NCBI GenBank assembly: GCA_022539475.1
Contig: VCMS01000345.1
Location: 1-56,639, forward strand
Direction of reading: 5' to 3'
Length of the DNA: 56,639 nucleotides
Origin: Gracilaria domingensis
Lineage: Eukaryota > Rhodophyta > Florideophyceae > Gracilariales > Gracilariaceae
The position numbers and the translations under genes are program-made. The notes below the pieces were generated by a model. That model searched no databases. It worked only from the letters and a program-made list of their open reading frames with translations, and had not been told where the DNA came from. Of this stretch, positions 31,817 to 41,339 are shown piece by piece (the first letter of the stretch is position 1; every line of letters begins with the position of its first letter).

Positions 31817-32946
31817 CATGCCGTCCTTTTCGGTAGCACTTCGGTGCGTAGGAAAATTTTCGTCCCTTCTAAACCGCTAAAACCAAAGGAAATACTTGTA
31901 AGAACCTTCTGTTTTACTGAACTATATGAGCGAAACGGAAGGCCGGCATTGACTTCCTGGAGGTTCCATTCTGACTGAGTTTGTAGTTTCGCTTGAAATT
32001 GCACCAAGTGGAAATTCTGACTAGACGCGGCTGGAACGTTGGCCTTCTGCAATCGCCTTGAATTCTCATAACGCTCCCTATAAAAAGAGACTTTCGAACA
32101 GAGTACTCAAAGGTTGATATGAGAGCGTCATCTCCTTCTCGGACGAACGAAGGAACGTAATGGGGGCCACGTAGAGACTTGCTTCCGTGCAAGTCGCGGA
32201 CGCTAAACCTAAACATGGAAGATCACCAAAACAACGCAAGTCAACTTTTGGAATCTTATGCTTTTCGCAAATTCTTGAACGCTTGAGATAGAATCGAAAA
32301 GAGTTGCAATTAATGGGACCCTTGATCTCCTCTATGTGCAATTATTCACCGGAAGGCCCAGAGTTGTATCTATAGCATTCGATGCCGAAGGATACTGTAG
32401 CGATGTTTCTGTACAACACACGTTTCTACTCTTGTAGCAAAGAACAAGAAGTTTCCTTCCTTAACAAAGAAAGAAGAATTTTCAATTTTTTGACACCTTC
32501 TGCATCTAAATTAAGAAGAGCGAAACACTACTCGCATGAGGCTGCTTCACATATCGATTATTGAAGAACGGCCCAAATACAGTTTGAATATGACCCGCAA
32601 CTGGCGGATGTCCAATAACGCTAGTGGAACTCATGATGGTTGATACCCGAAGAGCTCTCGAAGAGGGGATAGAACGGATTGATAGCGAGATTTCTTCGCA
32701 ATTACCACACGACTGATTTGCGACAAAACTCGACAATGAGTATTTTGCGACGCTCCAAGCCCTCACGTGGGTCGAATCCGGGAAGCACATATCTCAAAAT
32801 TCCGGAATAAGAGAGCCACCGATGGGAGTAAACAAAGTAAAGCGAAAAAAAAAATAATTAAATTCTGAATGAATCTACTAGAACTAACGATTGAGTGCAG
32901 TACAAGCCCCAGAAGCTCTGCTGTCTCAAGGCGCTGGCGCGTAAAA

Positions 32947-32976
32947 AGCAGCGCTGACGACCGCGTCAGCGCTGCT
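32947..32976. repeat. Perfect 13-bp hairpin
   Basis: Arms AGCAGCGCTGACG and CGTCAGCGCTGCT with a 4-nt ACCG loop. No T-run follows, so it is not terminator-like. Confidence 0.8.
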
Positions 32977-33020
32977 CATTACGCACGGCGCGGAGCAATT
33001 CGCGCCATTCCGTAATCTTT

Positions 33021-33042
33021 CAGCAGCAGCAGCAGCAGCAGC
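33021..33042 (+). repeat. CAG trinucleotide microsatellite
   Basis: Seven uninterrupted CAG units, followed within 50 bp by complementary CTG/CTGC words, so the block could fold back on itself. Confidence 0.8.
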
Positions 33043-33638
33043 GGCAAAGCTCGCTACTAATTGACCGCTGCCGCAGCTGCTGCTTCTGCTGCTGCCGCTG
33101 CCAGCGTGTGGCATTTGCACACGTGTGCAGATGCATCAACTGACACGTGTGCAAAAGCAACATCACAGAAACATGTTTACCAAGTAATTCTTCCTTCAAG
33201 AAATGGAGCGTTACAATAGTTCAAGAAAATTTTGCTACACTAGATATTGAAAATGGATTTCTAATAGACTCCAAGAATGGTCAAATATTCGACGTCTTGG
33301 TTACCAAACATTGATCTATTAAGCTGACTGCTGATGGGGTGTAATACATTGTAAGGGAGGAGCAAAAAATTATGGCCATAAGGGCTCGTGAAGCCATAGA
33401 TTTTTGTGACCCACCCCAAACAATAAAGTGACTAAACAATTTTCTCTTATATCTATTTGCATCAAAAGAAAAACATAACAGACAACAAAAAATTGGTTTA
33501 TTATGGCTCATAACAAGTCATCATTAAACAAAAGATCCCACTTTGTGATCAGAATACTAACCACATAATGCAAAACAAATAACTATCTTCTAAAACTATC
33601 CATATTCGATCGACGACTCTAGAAGTTATGCCACACAA

Positions 33639-34154
33639 TTAGTGCTCATGCACTCCATTGGCGACAGGATGATTCTCGAACACTGCAGGAGGATTCGGGA
33701 AGAGAACCATATCGGAGCGGGGCTCAAACTGCAGAGAAAAGTCGGTGTCGTCCGGAAACTCTTCGATGTGCGCAATTGCAACCTCGACCTCATCCATGAA
33801 TGTGTCATCACGATCGGGAGCCAAATGACCAAAATGAGCCAGGAGCCAACCGTAGACATACAACTGAAACTCGTTGTGCACCTCTGCCATCACGCCATCT
33901 TCAAAGGCAATGAACAACTTCCTGAGAACCAGTGCAAGCTTCTCGGTTAGGAAAGGCCCTCGAAGCCGCGTGAAAGCGAGAACGATGTGAAACGACATCC
34001 ACAACGGACGATACTTCTCGTAGAGGTCATCGGTGATATCCTCAAACCACACCAACATACTCTGGCCCCGCAGCTCATTACGATGGTAGAACTGGTTCAC
34101 TATATCGAGCGCAAGCGTGTTACGTGGGCCATCGGGGCTGTTTTTGTTCTCCAT
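33639..34154 (-). CDS. Hypothetical 171-aa acidic protein
   Basis: The ATG at 34154 (MENKNSPDGPRN) opens an intact frame of 171 residues with normal composition. The first two thirds are helical and aromatic (WMSFHIVLAFTRLRGPF; EFQLYVYGWLLAHFG); the last third is acidic. There is no signal peptide, zinc site or known motif. An ATTGG (inverted CCAAT) lies directly upstream, as does a ~125-bp purine-rich tract. Family unknown. Codon use is balanced, and coding looks more likely than not. Confidence 0.45.
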   Translation of the reverse strand: MENKNSPDGPRNTLALDIVNQFYHRNELRGQSMLVWFEDITDDLYEKYRPLWMSFHIVLAFTRLRGPFLTEKLALVLRKLFIAFEDGVMAEVHNEFQLYVYGWLLAHFGHLAPDRDDTFMDEVEVAIAHIEEFPDDTDFSLQFEPRSDMVLFPNPPAVFENHPVANGVHEH

Positions 34155-34164
34155 AACCAATCAG

Positions 34165-34293
34165 CACGAAGACGGAAGGGAGAGGCGGCGGAAAGGAGGC
34201 GGTTGTGAAGAAGGCGGCGGGGGGGAGTGGGAGGGCGGAAAGGAAGGGAAGTGAAATGGAAGATAGAAGAAAGAGAAGGAGAGATGCGGCAGA
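34165..34293 (+). repeat. Polypurine tract
   Basis: About 125 bases that are overwhelmingly A and G on the plus strand, including GGCGGGGGGGAGTGGGAGGG. It lies immediately upstream of the 171-aa minus-strand ORF. Such tracts can form triplex (H-DNA) structures; a role here is not shown. Confidence 0.6.
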
Positions 34294-34641
34294 ACGTCGC
34301 CTTGGCCGGGCCAGCGAAATGACTAGTTACTTGCTGCTTCGAGAAGTTGATGAGATCTGGGCATCGATCCAGTGATTCATGGCCTCGGCATTTTTTTCAT
34401 AGGGTACGAGATAGTCGAGGCGGCTAGTGTTCAAAGCATAGAATGCGATCACGACGTATTTCATCATGTGCTAGGGTTTCAATAATCAATGGAATGTGCA
34501 GTATCCACAACGCAAACAACCGTATCTAGAATTAAAGTGATCCCACCATCTCCCATTTTTCAAAAACGTCTCATCGGAAATCTTCATATACACCAGAGCT
34601 TCGACATCAAACTGTGCACATTCTATATTGCAGCCACAAAC

Positions 34642-35624
34642 TGTGGAGCAAACCCGATTCTGAGGGTGTTTGACGAAGAAGCTCTTCATACAGGAGCGAT
34701 GCGCCCGTGCACGTAGCACTTGACGTTATGAGGTGCATCCCCCATGGAAGTCTTTAACCGTTGGTTAATTTAATCTTAATTAGCACCCGTAGACGGGCGT
34801 GCATGGGCCAAGGCCTCTGGCTGAGCGTGGAAACGTGGAAGTGGATGGTTAGTGTACCAGTGGAGTATTTTGGGGAATTTTTTAGTTTGTCTTTATTTTA
34901 GCACCCTGACAGTGCGGTTGCGTATGTGTACCACCCGTACGGGTGTGCACTACTGTAATCAGTCAACCGGTCCTGCACCTGGGGTACTTAGAGGTGCAGA
35001 GGCGGCTGAACACCACCTGATCGTAAAGCAACCAAGCCTCTCCTTCGAGAACTGCCACTCGGATCAGAGAGCACTTGAGACTCATCTTGAGTGTGAGCTC
35101 TATGCGCTACTGCCCTTGCCGGTGTACTACTCTGCACATGGGGTCACCTCAAGAGGTATAAGTACGCGTACTCTCTTTAGGACGCCTTAGGAATCCGTAT
35201 ATACCGTGTGGTATTGACGTCTACTATTTCTATTAATTCCTGATTGCAGGACAGATCTCCGCCCCAGTATTGGGTTGTTTCTTGTTCTTTTTCCCCGACG
35301 TCGGGCCAGTTGCCTGCGTGTGCACGGCCCGCGTCTCCTCTTTGGAAGTATCGCCTTTTCCCATTTTTTCTTGGGCTACGCCACCTCTGGGAGTGTATGG
35401 CTCACCTCTTTTCGAGTATTCCTCGCTCTAAACCGTTCTTGGCTGGTGATTCTCGTGGTATTGGACTTTTGGCATTCACCTCTGTAGGTTTCCCTCAGCA
35501 TACCACTGGTCTTACACCCAGGTCCCCGGTGTCAACAGAGGCTCGTCCACCGATCTACCATCTCCCAGGGAGCAGGACTTCAGACATCCTGTGCCTGTTT
35601 CACCCGTCCTGGGTATACACCATA
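34642..35624 (+). repeat. 5' LTR of the outer element
   Basis: Begins TGTGGAGCAAACC and ends CACCATA (the solo copy ends CACCACA), length 983 bp. A TATAAGTA at 35157-35164 is conserved in the solo copy and is a likely promoter element. The primer site follows after two bases. Confidence 0.85.
35157..35164 (+). promoter_or_regulatory. Candidate TATA box in the outer LTR
   Basis: TATAAGTA, conserved at the equivalent place of the solo LTR, about 50 bp before a second T/A-rich word (CGTATATACC). It probably drives transcription from the LTR. Confidence 0.4.
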
Positions 35625-35626
35625 AA

Positions 35627-35644
35627 TGGCCTTCGGACTTAGAA
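35627..35644 (+). other. Primer-binding site, outer element
   Basis: TGGCCTTCGGACTTAGAA starts two bases after the LTR, as expected for pairing with the CCA end of a tRNA. The last eight bases (ACTTAGAA) are shared with the inner element's site. The tRNA species could not be assigned. Confidence 0.6.
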
Positions 35645-35808
35645 GTCGAGTCTTGGGAAGATCACCTTTCAGGTTGGTTTAGAACTGGAATTACCCATCT
35701 TGGCTGTCGGAAAGACCTTCATCGGGTAGATCTGGCCGCTATTCCGCACTCTGGACTTGTTTGGTTGATTTTGGTAACCTCCCGGTACGTAGGGGGCATA
35801 TCTGCAGA

Positions 35809-36042
35809 ATGCCTCCCGCGTCACGTGGAAACTCTCCTAACAGGTCAGTCTAAGGGAGTGGAGCAGCACCCCCTGACGCTACGCGCTCCCGTAGGTCTGT
35901 TCCCGAGACGGGAAATATCGATCGCTATCTGAATGGTCGGAATACACCCTCAGCAGCTTCCGTACCGCAGAAGCTTTATAGAGTACCGATACCGGTCATA
36001 GAACCTCCTCCTGTGGAGCCTACACCGGTGGTGGAAACGCCC
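35809..36042 (+). pseudogene. Outer element gag, N-terminal part
   Basis: An ATG at 35809 (MPPASRGNSPNRS) begins a Pro/Arg/Ser-rich frame, interrupted once by TAA, which reaches the insertion point of the inner element at 36042. It continues across the insertion at 44610. A low-complexity N-terminus is usual for gag proteins of LTR elements. Confidence 0.5.
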
Positions 36043-36468
36043 TGTAGTGCAATGGGGTTCACCTCCCGATTGGTTCATAATAGTAATTTGTAGTAGTTAG
36101 TGTGCACAGGATGCGCCTCGGGTCCCACACGTGTAGGGTTGTGAAAGTTGTCGTGTCGCCCTTCGGGAACCCCCTTATAGGTAGATAGTTTATTATTTTC
36201 GACATGTGGCTACTGCCCGTGGGAGATGCACTTAAGCATCTCCCGCTGGGCAGAGCTCACCGTGGTAAACCTCAAGCAGCCCCTAGCCGATTCTTCCATC
36301 TTCTAGTTTCCCAACAGGGTCATCCTACCGCCACTACCGGTGCTCGACGCCTATCTCGTGGCCCGTTGTTAGCGTCCGTTGAGTGCTCCTTCGTCCCAGC
36401 TTGGGTGCTGCGCAATTTGTTCTTTTATCAGGAAGTAGTACGTTGTCACGGCCTGTGGCTGTACTACA
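36043..36468 (+). repeat. 5' LTR of the inner element
   Basis: 426 bp, starting TGTAGTGCAATGG and ending GGCTGTACTACA. About 92% identical to the 3' LTR by eye. Confidence 0.93.
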
Positions 36469-36470
36469 AC

Positions 36471-36488
36471 TGGTCTCCCGACTTAGAA
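36471..36488 (+). other. Primer-binding site, inner element
   Basis: TGGTCTCCCGACTTAGAA begins two bases after the 5' LTR, complementary to a tRNA 3' end (…GGGAGACCA). The tRNA is not identified. Confidence 0.65.
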
Positions 36489-37051
36489 TAAACCCTCTCG
36501 GGTCTTTTCTAGTTAATTCGACCCTCACGGGATTCGCTTCGTCGCTTTCTAATCATTTCTTTCCTCTCGGGCCTTTCCGACCCGTCGCGGATCAATTGGT
36601 TTCGCCGCTTAGTCGCTTTTTCCCTCCAAGCTTTTCTCGAACTAGCCCACATTTGGGTTCATTTTGTCGCAAGCCGGACGAAAATTCCCTTCCGCCTACC
36701 GTTATGGCCACCCCAACTGGGATCTTCTCATGGACACGCCGGTCCTGCTGTACCCCACCGGGATAACGGCACTGACGAAGTGCCGCCTGCTCCCGGTTCA
36801 GGGGCCCCGAGCACCCGAAGTAACCATGGAGGGATTCTACCACGTGTGGAGGACCCGGAGCGCATACTCCGTCAGTCCTCCCCGACCGACTTTCGGAACC
36901 GTCTCGAGGCCCTGCGCCAGCATGCTTCTCGAGAAGCGACTCCGCAGCCGCAGACCCCAGGGTAACAGCGCTTGAGACCCTCGTTGGGACCCCGCAACGA
37001 CCCGCAGGGAGTGAGGTTCAACCCGTTACGGGAGAGCTACTCATTGCCCTG

Positions 37052-38962
37052 ATGCCACTCGTGAAGTCTATGGTGACACTCGAGGTCGAGCGCCGTATTC
37101 CCCATAGGGTTAATGCTGAATTGGAGGGCCTTCTGGATACCTTTGTCGAGCGGGTCGCTTCTAAGATGACCGTCACCGGAATTCTGGACGGCGCTATTGC
37201 CACCAGTGTGCACACTGAGGTACAGCGCCGTCTCCAGCTCGCTGCCATTGGGAACGAGCAAACTGTCAACCGTCAGCCGGCCGTTTCGGTATGGCAACCG
37301 AACACTATCCCAGCCGAACATGAAGCAGACTCCCGACCAGGCAGGGACCCCAATATTGATGGACCTGACTTGGGCAGTCCCCTCCCGGAGAAGCAGAAGA
37401 GTACCGGTCGCGATTCCCACGTGGGTCGTAACAAAGGGAGGACCCAGAAGTCCCCAAGCCGACGTCGGAACAGGAGGAAGTCACCCCGCAAGGGTCGTCG
37501 GTTTTCTGACTCGGACGACTCGCAGTCTGACTCAGACAGGTCAGACGCGGTCGATTCGGACGACTCCGACCTCGAAGTAGAGGTTTTCCATTTGCCCCGT
37601 ATTCGACCCAACAATGGGGACTTTTCTAAAGTGCTGAGCTTCAAGCACTATCGCTTGAACTACCGGAGTGGGCGTTACAACGCTTCGGTCGCTCGTGCAG
37701 TTGCGAAGCATGCGAAACGCATGCAACTGCAAATGCCATTAAAGTTCTCGGGCAAAGATCCAATTTTGGTCTTACGGTTCAAAGCCGCGTTCCGGAACGC
37801 GTGTGACCAGAATGGTGTACACGAAGGAGTAGCCCTCTGGATGTTTTGCTTCTTTCTGGAGCAACGCGCTAGGGACACAGTAACCGCCAAGATAACTGGC
37901 GAATCCGGGGCAGTGGTCGAGAAGAGTTCTGAACTCCTCTCGTCCTACCCCGAGGTGGGCAACTACCTCCTTCAGGTTTACGCGACGAACGATGTCCTAT
38001 CGGAGGCTTACCACGACGTCATCACACACCGCCAGAGCTCAGCGGTGTTTGAAAGCGAATTCGCTGAACAATTGTGGACAAAGAACCTCCGATGCGGAAA
38101 CCTCTTCGCTGAGGGTCGCCTCAAAGCCCTCTTCGTCGAAGGATTGCTTCCCGCAATCAGGGCCGGTGCGCGCATGTACTCGTCAACGCATCACAAAGTG
38201 GTTTTGCGCCAGCTCGTCCGCTTTGCTGAAGAGCTGGGTGATACCCATCGAGGAGGCAAGAAGTACTTTAAAACACTTGACGCGGCGAAGAGCGCACAAT
38301 CTCGAAGGGTCTGATCGAAGGCTTCGCTGAGTGTCTCAACTGACACTGATGAACCCGACTGGGGCCTGCATTTTGAAGACGAGGACGCCCTGGCCCTTGC
38401 TGTTCAACCAGCGGCGCCCCCGTCTACTCCTTCTTTCCCTTCTACGGGTACTTCGACCCCGTCTGCGATACAACCCCGTCGGGAATTCAACTACACGCCC
38501 CCCAGGGTTACTCCGGTGACGCCCTCTCAGGCGCCACCACCGTATCGCGCGGCACCGAATTCGGAGAACAGAACGACTCCCTGTCGTATCTGCCTGTCCA
38601 CCTCTCGGCCTTGCTGCGAATGGCTCCCGCCCGAATACCGGAACACTTTGGTGCAAGTTCGCGAGGCCAATTATCACCAACGTGTCGCCGAAGGGTACTA
38701 TAGGCCCCGCCAGGGCCACGGCAAAACCAAAGTGAGCAATTGCCCTCAGGTCAGTCTGCAGCGCGGGACCGTTACCCGCCCCCGAGAGCGAACCCCGTGG
38801 GATGTGCTCCTAGACCTTCGCGGAGCCCTCAACAGGTCAGTCAAATCCTCTCTTTTGAGGAGAGTCCTAGCGAAGACAGCGCGCACCCGAAGGGAATCGA
38901 GACTGAGGAAGCGTAGGGGCCACGCTTTCCTCTCGGGGTACGAGCCTTACCCCCCGGGCTGA
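37052..38962 (+). pseudogene. Inner element gag
   Basis: The first 420 codons are open. They comprise a helical start, an Arg/Ser-rich SR-like stretch (SPSRRRNRRKSPRKGRR), an Asp/Ser run (DSDDSQSDSDRSD) and a capsid-like helical region (LEQRARDTVTAKI; FAEGRLKALFVEGLLPAIR). A TGA at 38312 interrupts. The same frame continues with an acidic, Pro-rich linker and a Cys cluster (CRICLSTSRPCC) to 38962. The Cys cluster is where a CCHC knuckle is expected but lacks its His spacing. Gag forms the particle and binds the RNA. One readthrough stop would join it, but the altered knuckle suggests decay. Confidence 0.75.
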
Positions 38963-39044
38963 CGCAGAATCCAACCCACTATGGGACTCTGAGGACGCCC
39001 ACAGTAATAGTCCCCTTGGGTCTGATGACGAGGACGGCCCCGAT

Positions 39045-41339
39045 ATGGGTGCAGTTTTTATTATGACCCGAGAGAACTATAAAGTCCATATGGAAGCGGG
39101 AATTACGGAGCGCACGACCAAAACCCTCCTGGGAATTCGGGACACTTGCGCTGGCCCGAACATCATACATGCGAAGAATTTCCCACCTGGGTACGAACGG
39201 TTTTTCAACCGTAAACAGACCCCTCGGGTTTTCAACGCGTCGAAGGAACCCATGAATATACTGCGAACCGTCGTGCTTCCGACCGGACTGGGAAATTTGC
39301 AGCAGCGCGTACCGTCCCTGGACGCCACGAATCCGGCAGCCGATGCCCTTCTGGGAACTTTATTCGTCGACCGCCACGTCCGTGCGATCTATCCGCGCGA
39401 GCGCAAGGTTGCTTTTTATGGTGCACCACCTGTGGCCATTGTCAGTGCTTCTCGAGGACCCCTTGGAGATAAGAAGGTTATAGACCAATTACCTCGGAAC
39501 ACTGTATCCAACAAGTTCCGCCTAGCTCAACCGCTTTCCATACCCCCTATGACCCAACGGGAGGTGCTAGTCACATGTGAGACACCAAAATTGGTTTTCT
39601 TGCAGAACCACCCGAAAACCGTGTCACGAGATCTTTCGCTCATGGCCAACGGTGTCATGAACATTATTCCGAACCGTCCCTTTACGGTACTCGTCTGCAA
39701 CTTCTCCCATCAGGAAGTTCGCGTGCCCAAGAATATGGTCATTGGACTCGCTTTACCAGCCCCTCGCTTGCTAACAATTCTTGAAGACGGTCTCAGTGGG
39801 TCTCCTCTTAAAGAAGGGGAGGGTACACCCAGCGAAGGCCTCGAAAGCGACGACCCGATTGAGAAGAATGACCTACAGGGAGCGAAAGACTGGCGCGAAT
39901 TGATCCAGATTGGTGAAGAATTTTCTTCCCACAAGGGCCAAATTATCGACCTTCTTCAGGACTCTGAAGATACGTGGTCGGGCCGCCTCGGTCACATAGA
40001 CGCAGCCTTACACAGGATTACACTTGAACCGGGTTCAAAACCAGTGTGTCAAGTCCCCTACAGGGCTGGACACAAGGCCAGAGCAATGGAAGGCCTCGAG
40101 GTCCAACGCATGTTGGACACGGGTGTCATCGAACCTTCAAAGGCCGAATGGGCAAGCCCTGTAGTGTTTGCCCAGAAGAAGGACGGTAGCTGGCGGTTCT
40201 GTATTGACTACCGCCGGCTCAACGCCGTGACCCCTCGGAACGCATACCCCATCCCACGTATGGATTAGTGTATTGATTCCCTTGGGGAAGCCACCATCTT
40301 CTCAAACCTCGACGCCAATAGTGGGTATTGGCAGGTTGAGATTGCGGAAGAAGATCGCGACAAGACGACATTTACGTCCCATATGGGTTTGTACCGGTTT
40401 ACGCGAATGCCCTTCGGGTTGAAGAATGCGCCCGCTACCTTTCAGTGGGCGCTGGATATCATCCTGAATAAGGTCAAGTGGCAGCACGCTCTGGTGTACT
40501 TGGAGGACGTCATCATCTACTCCCGCTATGTGGAAGAGCACTTCAGGCACGTTCGCCACGTGCTGACCCTTTTACGGGATGCTGGAGTCACGCCGAAGCT
40601 GAAAAAATGCTTCTTGTTCTAGACCTCTGTGGACTACCTCGGACACATGGTCCGGCCCGGAAAACTACAGGTTTCCCAGAGGACGTGTGATGCCATTCGG
40701 CAGGCTAAACCTCCCACGACCCAGACGGGAATCCGTTCCTTTGTAGGACTGCGCAATTTGTTTCGAAGATTTGTCCCTAACTTCGCTCGCTTTGCTGCAC
40801 CTTTAAACAGGAGACTTGAAAAGGGACAACCCGATAATTTTGGGATACTGAACCATGAAGAGTACGAGGCCTTTCATAGCTTGCGAGATAGACTGATATC
40901 TCCAGCAGTTTTGGCTTCACCCGTACCGGGAAGTCCGTACCTGCTGGACACCGACGCGTGCGATGTCCAGGTTGGCTGTACTTTACTCCAACAACAACCC
41001 GACGGGAAGGAGTACAAACCCGTTGGGTATTGGAGCCGTTCCCTCTCGCGGGCGGAGCGAAAGTACACGACAACGGAGAAGGAATGCCTCGCTGGGATAC
41101 CTCATCCAGACGTAGAATTGCCGCCTGAACTCTTCGAGGAGGAAGGCGAAGATTCCCGCGGATGTATCGTAGAAAAATTCCTCGACGAGGGAGTGGCCAC
41201 AGATGGGTCCTCTGTGGTCAAAGTCCGATGGTACGGTTACCCACCTTCAAGAGACTTCTGGGAGCCCCTCGACAACATTACCTTTAACTTTCTCACCCGA
41301 TTTTGCGCGCGACGCGACTGCACACGCTCGCGCAACTGA
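39045..41339 (+). pseudogene. Inner element pol: PR-RT-RNase H joined to chromodomain, integrase lost
   Basis: One frame throughout, with TAG at 40266 and at 40620. The protease region has [11 protein letters not shown] where the active site should read DTG. The RT has [38 protein letters not shown] and MPFGLKNAPATFQ. Its catalytic box reads LVYLEDVIIY, Glu in place of the first Asp of YxDD. RNase H follows (LLDTDACDVQVGCTL; TTTEKECLA). Directly after it the sequence jumps to a linker and a chromodomain (VEKFLDEGV; VKVRWYGYPPSRDFWEPLDN), so RNase H's end and the whole integrase core are deleted. Chromodomains guide such elements to marked chromatin. Confidence 0.88.

Larger units (their letters stand above)
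30361..33638. other. Largely non-coding AT-rich region
   Basis: Apart from the repeats listed separately, short frames on both strands (for example 32078-32341 and 31759-32052, minus) show no domain and are interrupted. I see no gene here. Confidence 0.45.
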
